A stretch of 7,043 nt of DNA from Candidatus Poseidoniaceae archaeon (lineage in GTDB: Archaea; Thermoplasmatota; Poseidoniia; Poseidoniales; Poseidoniaceae). Below, piece by piece: positions 1 to 5,789 of this stretch. The position numbers were made by a program, and so were the translations under genes. The first letter of the stretch is position 1. Every line of letters begins with the position of its first letter. The notes beneath the pieces were generated by a model. The model did no database searches, was not told the origin of the DNA, and saw only the letters and a program-made list of their open reading frames with translations. The stretch covers positions 10,550 through 17,592 of the forward strand of contig DUHJ01000093.1 in assembly GCA_013330925.1 (NCBI GenBank), read 5' to 3'.

Positions 1-17
1 AAGCCATACCCTTGGCC

Positions 18-293
18 ATGCCTCACGTCGTGACCTCCACCTGCGTGGACCACAAGTACCAGGAATGCGTTGCCGTCTGCCCCGTGGAAGCCTTCCGCGA
101 ACTCGACACCTACCTGGTGATCGACCCTGACGAGTGCATTGATTGTGGCGCCTGCATCCCCGAGTGCCCTGTCGAAGCCATCTTCCCAGACACCGAAGTT
201 CCTGAAGGGGAAGAAGCATGGATTGACCGCAACGCCGAGGAAGCCGTTGACGCGCCGATCGCCGAAGGCGATTCTCCCGTCCTTGGCGACTGA
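18..293 (+). CDS. 7Fe ferredoxin ([3Fe-4S]/[4Fe-4S])
   Basis: Small soluble electron carrier of 91 residues. The first cluster motif is C9-x7-C17-x3-C21-P and the second is C40-x2-C43-x2-C46-x3-C50-P. By analogy with Azotobacter FdI-type ferredoxins, C9, C17 and C50 would hold a [3Fe-4S] cluster and C21, C40, C43 and C46 a [4Fe-4S] cluster. The position equivalent to the non-ligand Cys11 of FdI is His12, so the first site has only three cysteines, as expected for a 3Fe centre. The tail after residue 52 is acidic (EVPEGEEAW and onward) and resembles the acidic C-terminal part of FdI-type proteins. I chose ATG at 18 over an in-frame TTG at 12, because family members start a few residues before the first VxxxC segment. 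Too little upstream sequence is visible to judge the ribosome binding site. pdxS follows 32 bases downstream and is probably co-transcribed, although no shared pathway is obvious. The redox partner cannot be told from sequence. Confidence 0.93.
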   Translation: MPHVVTSTCVDHKYQECVAVCPVEAFRELDTYLVIDPDECIDCGACIPECPVEAIFPDTEVPEGEEAWIDRNAEEAVDAPIAEGDSPVLGD

Positions 294-314
294 GCCCCTC
301 ACACCAAACCTCAG

Positions 315-320
315 AGGTGA
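315..320 (+). promoter_or_regulatory. Ribosome binding site of pdxS (AGGTGA)
   Basis: AGGTGA lies 5 bases before the pdxS ATG. The same hexamer occurs 4 bases before the S3Ae and phosphorylase starts, so it looks like the standard Shine-Dalgarno sequence of this genome. It fits the archaeal 16S tail (anti-SD core CCTCC/TCACC). Confidence 0.75.
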
Positions 321-325
321 CCTGA

Positions 326-1318
326 ATGGGTGGCGTGGACCTGACCAACATGCGTCGCGGCAGCGACCTGATCAAGCGCGGCTTTGCCCGCATGCAGCAA
401 GGTGGCGTCATCATGGACGTCGTCGATGCTGAACAAGCCGCCGTGGCCGAAGACGCGGGCGCTGTGGCCGTGATGGCCCTCGAGCGGGTTCCTGCGGACA
501 TCCGTAAGGCCGGTGGCGTGGCCCGCATGAGCCATCCTGACATGGTCCAGGGCATCCTTGACTGCACCTCCATCCCAGTGATGGCCAAATCCCGCATCGG
601 TCACGACGGCGAAGCCCGCATCCTCGAAGCGATGGGCGTTGACATGATCGACGAGAGCGAAGTGCTCACCCCAGCGGACCCGTACTTCCACATCGACAAG
701 AAGGCCTACGAGATTCCCTTCGTGTGCGGGGCGACCAACCTCGGCGAAGCGGTACGCCGTGTGCACGAAGGTGCTGCCATGATTCGGACCAAGGGCGAGG
801 CGGGGACCGGAAACGTCGTCGCTGCTGTCACCCACGCCCGGCTCATCGAGCAAGAGATTCAGCAAGTCATGGGCTTGGACGATGACGGGCTGGACCTCGC
901 GGCCGACCACGTCATGGACCGATACCACGTGCTCTCCCGAAGTTCATCGCTCCCAGGCACCCACAACGTCACGCCCTTCGGGCCCATCGATGACGCATTC
1001 AAGGCCTCCGTTCGCGACGTGCTGGCCGAGGTCCAAGACCTCGGGCGCTTGCCCGTCGTCACCTTTTCCGCAGGCGGCATCGCCACTCCGGCCGACGCCT
1101 CGCTGATGATGCGGATGGGCATGGACGGTATTTTCGTCGGCTCGGGCATTTTCAAGTCCGAGCACCCTCCGACCATGGCGGACGCAATCGTCCTTGCCAC
1201 TGCCCACTTTGACGACGCCGACAAAGTGGCTGAGGCCATGGCGATGACCGACGGTGCACCGATGAAGGGCGACGAATTGGAGACCCTCGAGGTTCGCCTC
1301 GACCAGCGCGGCTGGTGA
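326..1318 (+). CDS. pdxS: Pyridoxal 5'-phosphate synthase lyase subunit PdxS
   Basis: PdxS condenses ribose 5-phosphate, glyceraldehyde 3-phosphate and ammonia (from the glutaminase PdxT) into PLP. In known members it forms a dodecamer of TIM barrels in the cytosol. The 330-residue sequence is a full-length match to the family: D31 in GGVIMD (Asp24 in B. subtilis), the Schiff-base lysine K88 in VMAKSRIGH (Lys81), the second lysine K156 in [10 protein letters not shown] (Lys149), the [10 protein letters not shown] strand, and the GSGIFKS phosphate loop at 272-278. The C-terminus ends in the usual QRGW. A stretch around residues 184-222 is longer than in bacterial PdxS; archaeal homologues such as the M. 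jannaschii protein have a comparable insertion and length. The ATG start is supported by AGGTGA five bases upstream. No pdxT is present in the window, so the ammonia-supplying partner must be encoded elsewhere or upstream. Confidence 0.97.
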   Translation: MGGVDLTNMRRGSDLIKRGFARMQQGGVIMDVVDAEQAAVAEDAGAVAVMALERVPADIRKAGGVARMSHPDMVQGILDCTSIPVMAKSRIGHDGEARILEAMGVDMIDESEVLTPADPYFHIDKKAYEIPFVCGATNLGEAVRRVHEGAAMIRTKGEAGTGNVVAAVTHARLIEQEIQQVMGLDDDGLDLAADHVMDRYHVLSRSSSLPGTHNVTPFGPIDDAFKASVRDVLAEVQDLGRLPVVTFSAGGIATPADASLMMRMGMDGIFVGSGIFKSEHPPTMADAIVLATAHFDDADKVAEAMAMTDGAPMKGDELETLEVRLDQRGW

Positions 1319-1332
1319 AGGCGCGTCGGCCC

Positions 1333-1342
1333 TTTCAAATAC
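1333..1342 (+). promoter_or_regulatory. Possible TATA element for the S3Ae gene
   Basis: The 83-base gap between pdxS and the S3Ae ATG contains TTTCAAATAC, the only A/T-rich patch in GC-rich surroundings. A TATA box here would place transcription start near 1363 and give a leader of about 39 bases carrying the AGGTGA site. Just downstream, CGCGAG occurs twice (1342-1347 and 1354-1359), 12 bases apart on the same DNA face. The match to an archaeal TATA consensus is weak, and read-through from pdxS is equally possible. Confidence 0.25.
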
Positions 1343-1391
1343 GCGAGGTCGGTCGCGAGACTGCAAACGGGGTAGCCCTCGTAGGAACATC

Positions 1392-1397
1392 AGGTGA
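1392..1397 (+). promoter_or_regulatory. Ribosome binding site of S3Ae gene (AGGTGA)
   Basis: AGGTGA lies 4 bases before the ATG at 1402. It decides the start against an in-frame GTG at 1315 that overlaps the pdxS stop codon. Confidence 0.75.
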
Positions 1398-1401
1398 TCA
1401 C

Positions 1402-2391
1402 ATGGCAAGAAAGATGAGTGCAAAGGCACGTGCAGCAGCACGTAAGCAGCGAGACAAGTGGAAGTCGAAGCGTTGGTACACCATCCGAGCCCCCCGTGAC
1501 CCCTGGAAGTTCCAGAACATCGGTGAGACCATCGGCGAATCGGACGAGCACGTCATGGGCCGTGTGTACGAGATGACCCAACAGGAATTCTCCGGCGACT
1601 TCACGAAGATGCACGTCATCCTGCGCTTCCGTGTGACCGACTGCGTCGGTCAAGACGCGTTGACGACCTTCATCGGTCACCACCACCAAACCGATCACGT
1701 GCGCCGCCAAGTGCGCCGCTACCGTGGCAAGGTCGACGACGTCGTCGACGTGGTGACCACCGACGGATACCTCATCCGCATCAAGCCGCTCATCATCACG
1801 CAGAAGCGTGTGCAGACCTCGGTCAAGAGCGACATCCGCAACAAGGCCCGGGACATCATCACCACCTGTGCGGCGAAGATGACCTACTCCCAAATCCAGA
1901 GCGCCATGCTCGGAGGCGACCTTGAGAAGGACATCGAAACCGCGGTGAAGTCGATTTACCCCGTGCGAACCTGCGTCATCCGAAAGAGCCAGCTCCTCCA
2001 GACCGGTGTGGTCACCGAAAAGGGCCCGACCCTTGACGAGATCCACGCCGAGGAAGAGCGCTCGGCAGCCGAACTGAAGGCCAAGAAAGCGGCGCTCCTC
2101 GCCGAGGCCATGGCCGAAGAAGGTCAGGAAGCGGACGAAGGCGACGATGATGCAGTCGACGACGCGGAAGCCGTTGAGGCTCCTGCCGAGGAAGAAGCAC
2201 CCGCCGAAGAGGCAGCACCCAAGGAAGAAGCAGCACCTGCTGAATCCGAGGAAGCCGCGGACACGTCCGATGCTGACGCACCCGACTATGCCTCGATGAC
2301 CGTCGCTGAACTCAAGGACGAACTGAAGGCCAAGGGCCTCCCAGTGTCCGGCAAGAAGGCGGAACTCGTCGAGCGCTTGCAAAGTGCTTGA
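1402..2391 (+). CDS. rps3ae: Ribosomal protein S3Ae (eS1) with C-terminal SAP domain
   Basis: Component of the archaeal/eukaryotic small ribosomal subunit, located on the platform near the mRNA exit. The protein has 329 residues. Residues 1-205 match the archaeal S3Ae core: a basic N-terminus, KWKSKRWYTIRAP (19-31), IGETIGE and VMGRVYE (40-57), a GDFTK segment, the basic RRQVRRYRGK (101-110), VTTDGYLIRIKP (118-129), and IYPVRTCVIRKSQLL (185-199), which normally ends the family near 195-220 residues. Here about 120 residues follow. Residues 210-235 look helical and charged, and 236-295 are a low-complexity Ala/Glu/Pro acidic linker. Residues 297-328 match a SAP motif (MTVAELKDELKAKGLPVSG followed by KKAELVERL), a small helix-extended-helix fold that binds nucleic acid. 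I see no frameshift or stop between core and tail, so this is one continuous reading frame. Start chosen by AGGTGA and by the short basic N-terminus typical of the family. The core call is secure; the SAP assignment is a motif match by eye. Confidence 0.95.
   Translation: MARKMSAKARAAARKQRDKWKSKRWYTIRAPRDPWKFQNIGETIGESDEHVMGRVYEMTQQEFSGDFTKMHVILRFRVTDCVGQDALTTFIGHHHQTDHVRRQVRRYRGKVDDVVDVVTTDGYLIRIKPLIITQKRVQTSVKSDIRNKARDIITTCAAKMTYSQIQSAMLGGDLEKDIETAVKSIYPVRTCVIRKSQLLQTGVVTEKGPTLDEIHAEEERSAAELKAKKAALLAEAMAEEGQEADEGDDDAVDDAEAVEAPAEEEAPAEEAAPKEEAAPAESEEAADTSDADAPDYASMTVAELKDELKAKGLPVSGKKAELVERLQSA
2107..2286 (+). repeat. Low-complexity acidic linker coding segment in S3Ae
   Basis: This part of the S3Ae gene encodes residues 236-295, almost entirely Glu, Asp, Ala and Pro, with imperfect repeats of an EEAAP/EEAPA unit (for example APAEEEAPAEEAAPKEEAAP). 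It links the basic ribosomal core to the SAP domain. Such strongly acidic Ala/Pro-rich tracts are expected to be disordered. The repeats differ in codon use, so this is a degenerate rather than a recent tandem duplication. Confidence 0.7.
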
Positions 2392-2435
2392 CACGGTCAG
2401 GCCTTGCGCCGATGGGTCCAAGCCCCTCCGCCCAC

Positions 2436-2441
2436 AGGTGA
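2436..2441 (+). promoter_or_regulatory. Ribosome binding site of the phosphorylase gene (AGGTGA)
   Basis: AGGTGA lies 4 bases before ATG 2446. It favours this start over an in-frame TTG at 2404. The 54-base gap after the S3Ae stop shows no convincing TATA box, so co-transcription with S3Ae is likely. Confidence 0.7.
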
Positions 2442-2445
2442 CCTC

Positions 2446-3231
2446 ATGCGCCGCATTGGTGTGATGGGTGGAACCGGCCTCTTGTCTCTGGATGCGATTC
2501 CAGGAGCCGATGAAGCAGGCTGGTCCACGGAGCGCGTGGACGTTGTTCATCAAGAAACGCCACACGGCGTGGTGCCCTTGCGCTGCATGACCCTCTCGCG
2601 TGGGGAAGAGCGCTGCGAACTCGTCTTTGTCCAACGTCACCACGATGCGTCGGGAGGCACGGTTCCTCCGCACCGCATTGAGCATCGAGCCAACCTTCGC
2701 GCCATGGCCGATGCCAAGGTCGATCGTCTTCTGGCGGTTTGTTCGGTAGGGACGATCATTGAACGGTTGCCTCCCGGGCGCGTGGGCGTGGCGTGCGACG
2801 GCATCGATTTGACCGGCGTCAGCACCACCTTCCATGACGATGAGGCCGTGTTCACCTCGATGGCCAACGCCTACGACGAAGCGCTGTTGCAACGGACCGC
2901 TTCGGTGCTCGGGAAGGTACAGGACGTGCCCTCTGACACCTTGACCGTCACCTATTGGTTGACCCAAGGTCCACACTTTGAGACCCCCGCGGAAATCGAC
3001 GCCATCGAGCGGCTTGGAGGTGAAGTGGTGGGCATGACGATGCCACGTGAAGCCAAACTTGCAGCGGAACTTGACCTGCCCTACGTGGCCTTGTGCATCG
3101 CGGCCAATTGGGCCGCGGGTCGCTCTCCTGAAGGCCGTCGAACCGACCTCGTCCACGAGGAGGTTTCGGCTGAGGCGCACCGACGTTTGGGTCCGGTGTG
3201 GGCCGTGCTCCTCGATCAGCTCGAAGCGTGA
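2446..3231 (+). CDS. Methylthioadenosine/methylthioinosine phosphorylase (PNP/MTAP family 2)
   Basis: Phosphorolytic nucleoside cleavage in methylthioadenosine salvage, or purine nucleoside salvage, in the cytosol. The 261-residue protein has the usual family length. It shows the N-terminal phosphate loop GVMGGTGL (5-12), the PPHRIEHRANLRA segment (74-86) with its conserved His/Arg, VCSVGTI (98-104), YWLTQGPHFETPAEI (170-184), and VVGMTMPREAKLAAEL (194-209), where the family normally reads GMT-x-PEA. In the purine-binding loop it has AANWAAG, with Asn221 and Ala223 where adenosine-specific MTAP has two Asp (TDYD in the human enzyme). Asn at this site is typical of 6-oxopurine PNPs and of methylthioinosine phosphorylases, so MTI (after deamination of MTA) is the likelier substrate; this is inference from alignment by eye. 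The gene sits 54 bases after S3Ae and 38 bases before the mazG-like gene. Family call firm, substrate uncertain between MTI, MTA, inosine and guanosine. Confidence 0.9.
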   Translation: MRRIGVMGGTGLLSLDAIPGADEAGWSTERVDVVHQETPHGVVPLRCMTLSRGEERCELVFVQRHHDASGGTVPPHRIEHRANLRAMADAKVDRLLAVCSVGTIIERLPPGRVGVACDGIDLTGVSTTFHDDEAVFTSMANAYDEALLQRTASVLGKVQDVPSDTLTVTYWLTQGPHFETPAEIDAIERLGGEVVGMTMPREAKLAAELDLPYVALCIAANWAAGRSPEGRRTDLVHEEVSAEAHRRLGPVWAVLLDQLEA

Positions 3232-3239
3232 CCCTCCTG

Positions 3240-3247
3240 CCTATAGG
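3240..3247 (+). promoter_or_regulatory. Possible TATA-like element for leaderless mazG-like gene
   Basis: The 38-base gap before the mazG-like gene has no AGGTGA site but holds the palindrome CCTATAGG. Its TATA core is centred about 26 bases before ATG 3270. That is the distance expected between an archaeal TATA box and its transcription start, so the mRNA could begin at the ATG itself (leaderless). A weak GTGA at 3260-3263 could alternatively act as a ribosome binding site in a read-through transcript. Confidence 0.3.
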
Positions 3248-3269
3248 GCGCCATCGTGCGTGATGTTGC

Positions 3270-3638
3270 ATGGACCTGAGCGTGGACGGTTGGATGGCCA
3301 GCGAAGCAAACGACGCTTGGTCGTCGATGATGAAAGGCGTCGCTGCCTTTCACCACAAGCACGACTTTGCCGGCAACAACGGCCACGACATGGGGTACCG
3401 CATCGCCCTGACGGTGGAAGAACTGGGTGAGTTGGCCGCGGCCATCACCAAAGCCAAGCCCATCGAAGAGGTCGCCGAAGAGATGGCTGATGTCCTCATC
3501 CTGCTCATGGGGCACAGCCTTGCGATGGAAATCGACCTGAAAGCAGCCTTCGAGGAAAAACTCGCTCGGGTCATGCAGCGTCCTGCTCGGCAAGGGCGGT
3601 TGGGCATCCGTGTGACGGAGTACACAGACGAAAATTAA
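3270..3638 (+). CDS. MazG-like nucleotide pyrophosphohydrolase
   Basis: A 122-residue all-alpha NTP pyrophosphohydrolase-type protein. MazG-fold enzymes hydrolyse (d)NTPs to (d)NMP and pyrophosphate using metal bound by an EExxE...EExxD signature. Here that is E50-E51-L-G-E54 and E70-E71-M-A-D74, with the correct separation, followed by a hydrophobic helix (VLILLMGHSLAM) and a helix containing FEEKLARVMQR. The length fits single-domain MazG-like proteins rather than the two-domain bacterial MazG. The nucleotide substrate cannot be read from sequence; house-cleaning of non-canonical dNTPs or trimming of dCTP/dUTP pools are possibilities suggested by the neighbouring thyA-folA pair. An in-frame TGA at 3261 bounds the start. 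ATG 3270 is preferred, and ATG 3294 would remove eight residues before the first helix. Its stop codon lies 4 bases from the folA stop codon on the other strand. Confidence 0.85.
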   Translation: MDLSVDGWMASEANDAWSSMMKGVAAFHHKHDFAGNNGHDMGYRIALTVEELGELAAAITKAKPIEEVAEEMADVLILLMGHSLAMEIDLKAAFEEKLARVMQRPARQGRLGIRVTEYTDEN

Positions 3639-3642
3639 TCCT

Positions 3643-4137
3643 TCAAATCACAGGGCTTCGAACCCAGCGCTCGAAGGTCTGATGGTGCTGGTCTCCTTCC
3701 TGCGCAGCGACCCGTTCTGAGGATTCCAACGACCATGCTGCCGCGTCCAAGTGTGGTGCATGGGTGTCGGCGCCATCCACGGTGGTGTGGACCACGGTGC
3801 GATGCACCACGCTCGCGTCGGGAAGCATGAGCGCGTAAATCTCGCCACCGCCGATGATGAACATCGTTTCACCGGCCTCGGAGCGGGCCTTCACCTGCTC
3901 GACCGTGGTCCGCTCCGCTCCTTCGTCACGCCATGAAGGGTCGCGCGTGAGCACCAAGTTTTCGCGGCCCGGCAGGGGGAAGGGCAAGCTTTCCCACGTG
4001 CGCCGTCCCATCACCACGGCATGGCCGAGGGTGAGGGCCTTGAAGCGCTGAAGGTCGGTGCGCTGCCTCCAGGGCAGGTCGCCGTCTTGACCGATGCCGC
4101 CCACCTCGTCCTCGGCCCAAATGAGGTGCAGCGGCAT
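3643..4137 (-). CDS. folA: Dihydrofolate reductase
   Basis: Reduces dihydrofolate to tetrahydrofolate with NADPH, regenerating the folate that thymidylate synthase oxidises. The protein has 164 residues, a normal length. Visible motifs are GGIGQDGDLPW (13-23, the Met20-type loop, where most enzymes read xGxLPW), the substrate-binding acid D28 in TDLQRFK, VVMGRRTWESLP (41-52) for NADPH binding, LVLTRD (61-66), MFIIGGGEIY (92-101) with the Gly-Gly cofactor turn, and the late VDGADTHAP (120-128), equivalent to the usual E/D-GDTxFP. The start ATG lies 9 bases after the thyA stop. GAGG within that overlap region (7 bases before the ATG) can serve as ribosome binding site, so translation is probably coupled to thyA. 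The gene converges with the mazG-like gene, leaving no room for a separate terminator. Confidence 0.95.
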   Translation of the reverse strand: MPLHLIWAEDEVGGIGQDGDLPWRQRTDLQRFKALTLGHAVVMGRRTWESLPFPLPGRENLVLTRDPSWRDEGAERTTVEQVKARSEAGETMFIIGGGEIYALMLPDASVVHRTVVHTTVDGADTHAPHLDAAAWSLESSERVAAQEGDQHHQTFERWVRSPVI

Positions 4138-4146
4138 GGAAGGCCC

Positions 4147-4941
4147 TCAGACGGCGATGGGTGCGGCGATGTGTGGATGATGCTCGTAGCCCTCGAACGC
4201 GATGTGTTCTGCGGTGAACGCGTCGATGTCCGTGATTGACGGGTCGAGCTTGAGGCTGGGCAAGGGGAGCGGATCCCGGGTGATTTGCAGACGTGCCTGC
4301 TCGAGGTGGTTGTTGTACAGGTGTGCATCCCCAATGCTGTGGACGAACACGCCCGGTTCCAAGCCGCAAACTTGGGCCATCATGTGGGTGAGCAGGCTGT
4401 AGGAGGCGATGTTGAACGGCACGCCAAGAAACACGTCGGCGCTCCGTTGGTACATCTGACAGTTGAGCTTCCCGGCAGCCACATGAAATTGGAAGAACGC
4501 GTGACAGGGCATCAAGGCCATCTCGGGCAGGTCAGCCACGTTCCAAGCACTGACAATGATCCGACGGCTGTTTGGATTCTCACGGATGAGACGGATGGCC
4601 TCGGCGATTTGGTCGTGCTCAACGCCATCAGGACCCACCCACCGGCGCCATTGTTTGCCGTACACCGGGCCAAGGTCCCCGTGCTCATCGGCCCACTCGT
4701 TCCAAATTCGGACGCCGTTCTCCTGGAGGTAACGCACGTTCGTGTCGCCTTTGAGGAACCAAAGCAATTCATGGACCACGGACGGGATGTGAATGCGCTT
4801 GGTGGTGACCAGCGGGAAACCCTCGCTGAGGTCGAACCGCATCTGGTGGCCGAACACGCTCAGTGTCCCGGTTCCCGTGCGGTCACCTTTGGGCACGCCT
4901 TCGTCGAGGACCCGTTGCAGCAGGTCAAGGTAGGCTTGCAT
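4147..4941 (-). CDS. thyA: Thymidylate synthase ThyA (bacterial type)
   Basis: Converts dUMP and 5,10-methylene-THF to dTMP and dihydrofolate. With the ATG at 4941 the protein has 264 residues, and its key positions coincide exactly with E. coli numbering: phosphate-binding R21, E58, W80, the nucleophile C146 in [11 protein letters not shown]166 and D169 in QRSADVF, N177 in PFNIAS, and H207/Y209 in AHLYNNH. The active site is complete and the C-terminus ends PIAV, close to the PVAI of E. coli. An in-frame TTG at 4995 would add 18 residues and overlap plsC, so I rejected it. The preferred ATG has no close ribosome binding site (an AGGA lies about 14 bases away), so translation may be coupled to plsC, whose stop is 40 bases upstream. 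The close resemblance to bacterial ThyA, rather than to the divergent methanogen enzymes or to ThyX, suggests transfer from bacteria; that needs a tree. It shares an operon with folA, which recycles its DHF product. Confidence 0.97.
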   Translation of the reverse strand: MQAYLDLLQRVLDEGVPKGDRTGTGTLSVFGHQMRFDLSEGFPLVTTKRIHIPSVVHELLWFLKGDTNVRYLQENGVRIWNEWADEHGDLGPVYGKQWRRWVGPDGVEHDQIAEAIRLIRENPNSRRIIVSAWNVADLPEMALMPCHAFFQFHVAAGKLNCQMYQRSADVFLGVPFNIASYSLLTHMMAQVCGLEPGVFVHSIGDAHLYNNHLEQARLQITRDPLPLPSLKLDPSITDIDAFTAEHIAFEGYEHHPHIAAPIAV

Positions 4942-4981
4942 GGCGTTGACTTTGTCCTGCGGCCCTTGAGGCTTGTCGGTC

Positions 4982-5761
4982 TCAAGGGGCGCCAAGATGC
5001 TTCAAACTGGCCATGAGTTGGTCGGTGAATTGGCGTTGGAGGACGGCCATTTTCTGATCCAGATCATCATCTTCCATCGACGCCATGGCTACCACGGCAT
5101 CGTCCGAGAGGGCTGCTCCGTCGGGGTGAACAAGCCACTCTTCCCAGGTGATGCCCCGGCCGATGGTGATCTCCACGCGTCGCCAGAGGCGAGGGAATTT
5201 GTGCGCAGAAGGCTGCATCATGCCGCGTGTGCCTTTCAGGGCCACCGGGATGACCGTGGCGTGGGGCACGGTGGCCGCAAGCCGGGCAACGCCGGTTTTT
5301 CCCTCGAGAAGGTACGGGGATTCGGTGCGTTTGGAGCGGGTGCCCTCGGGGAAAATGCCGACCGCTTTGTCCGCTTCCAAGAGCGCCACGGCGCTTGAGA
5401 GGGCGCTTCGTGCCCCGCTTTCCCGGTGGGTTTCAATCTGTCCAGTGACGTTCATCAACCACTTGCGTGGCCCTGAGACGAAGTGGCCGTCCTTGGCGAG
5501 GTAGTGTGGCTTCCTTCGGGTCGCCATGATGACCATGATGGGGTCAACGTGCGAGAGATGGTTGGCGGCCAAGATGACCGGCCCTCGGCGTGGGACATGA
5601 TGCAGCCCTTGCATGCGCAACCTGAGGAAAAGACGCATCCCCGGAGTGAGCAGCACCCGAAGTCGGCGGTAGGTTGGGTAACGCAATTCGACTTCGTCAG
5701 CAGAACGGATGCCGCTGCGAGCGACAACGGTCGCCCAAGCCTGCTCTCGCGCTTCGCTCAC
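4982..5761 (-). CDS. plsC: PlsC-type 1-acyl-glycerol-3-phosphate acyltransferase family protein
   Basis: Membrane-associated acyltransferase family that transfers an acyl group to lysophosphatidate or related acceptors. The 259-residue protein has the catalytic NH-x4-D box as N67-H68-LSHV-D73, a motif II region [10 protein letters not shown] (107-116) where bacteria usually have G-x-I-x-x-x-R, the glycerol-phosphate binding FPEGTRS (137-143), and motif IV VIPVAL (170-175). The acidic-residue content rises near 229-237 (EDDDLDQK). No signal peptide is evident; the hydrophobic stretch at 61-80 is moderate. The start is GTG. GGAGG lies only 3 bases upstream, a short spacing, but no other in-frame start precedes the core. 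It is the first gene of the minus-strand cluster with thyA and folA. Archaeal membranes normally use ether-linked isoprenoids, so the physiological acceptor is unclear. I am sure of the family, less sure of 1-acyl-G3P specificity. Confidence 0.92.
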   Translation of the reverse strand: MSEAREQAWATVVARSGIRSADEVELRYPTYRRLRVLLTPGMRLFLRLRMQGLHHVPRRGPVILAANHLSHVDPIMVIMATRRKPHYLAKDGHFVSGPRKWLMNVTGQIETHRESGARSALSSAVALLEADKAVGIFPEGTRSKRTESPYLLEGKTGVARLAATVPHATVIPVALKGTRGMMQPSAHKFPRLWRRVEITIGRGITWEEWLVHPDGAALSDDAVVAMASMEDDDLDQKMAVLQRQFTDQLMASLKHLGAP

Positions 5762-5764
5762 GGT

Positions 5765-5769
5765 CCTCC
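5765..5769 (-). promoter_or_regulatory. Ribosome binding site of plsC (GGAGG)
   Basis: GGAGG on the minus strand sits 3 bases before the GTG start of plsC. The spacing is shorter than the 4-5 bases seen for the AGGTGA sites in this window, but it supports the unusual GTG start. An ATG 10 bases upstream of the GTG is out of frame. Confidence 0.5.
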
Positions 5770-5781
5770 ATCGAAACCCGA

Positions 5782-5789
5782 GGTATCAA
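5782..5789 (-). promoter_or_regulatory. Possible TATA element for the plsC-thyA-folA operon
   Basis: On the minus strand this reads TTGATACC, centred about 25 bases before the plsC GTG. If it is the TATA box, transcription would start at or next to the start codon and the GGAGG site would not be in the mRNA; the two signals are therefore alternatives. It touches the left arm of the inverted repeat. Weak consensus match. Confidence 0.22.

Noticed and set aside
311..928. A 205-codon minus-strand open frame opposite pdxS
   Set aside because: pdxS on the plus strand is unambiguous. The antisense translation is low-complexity and has no family match.
1315..1401. GTG at 1315 as an S3Ae start, overlapping the pdxS stop
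   Set aside because: It would add 29 residues unlike any S3Ae N-terminus, and the ATG at 1402 has AGGTGA at the right spacing.
2107..2286. The Glu/Ala-rich repeat region as a possible frameshift artefact or mobile insertion
   Set aside because: The frame stays open into a sensible SAP motif and codon use is ordinary, with degenerate rather than identical repeats. It reads as a real acidic linker.
1390..3180. A 596-codon open frame on the minus strand spanning the S3Ae and phosphorylase genes
   Set aside because: It lies antisense to two genes with clear family motifs, contains His/Gly/Arg/Val-rich sequence typical of the complement of GC-rich coding DNA, and has no recognisable domain. It is a shadow frame.
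4942..4995. TTG at 4995 as the thyA start, overlapping the end of plsC
   Set aside because: It adds 18 Pro/Lys/Asp-rich residues. ATG 4941 gives exactly the 264-residue length of E. coli ThyA.
4285..5016. A 243-codon plus-strand open frame opposite thyA
   Set aside because: thyA on the minus strand has a complete active site, and this frame simply mirrors it.
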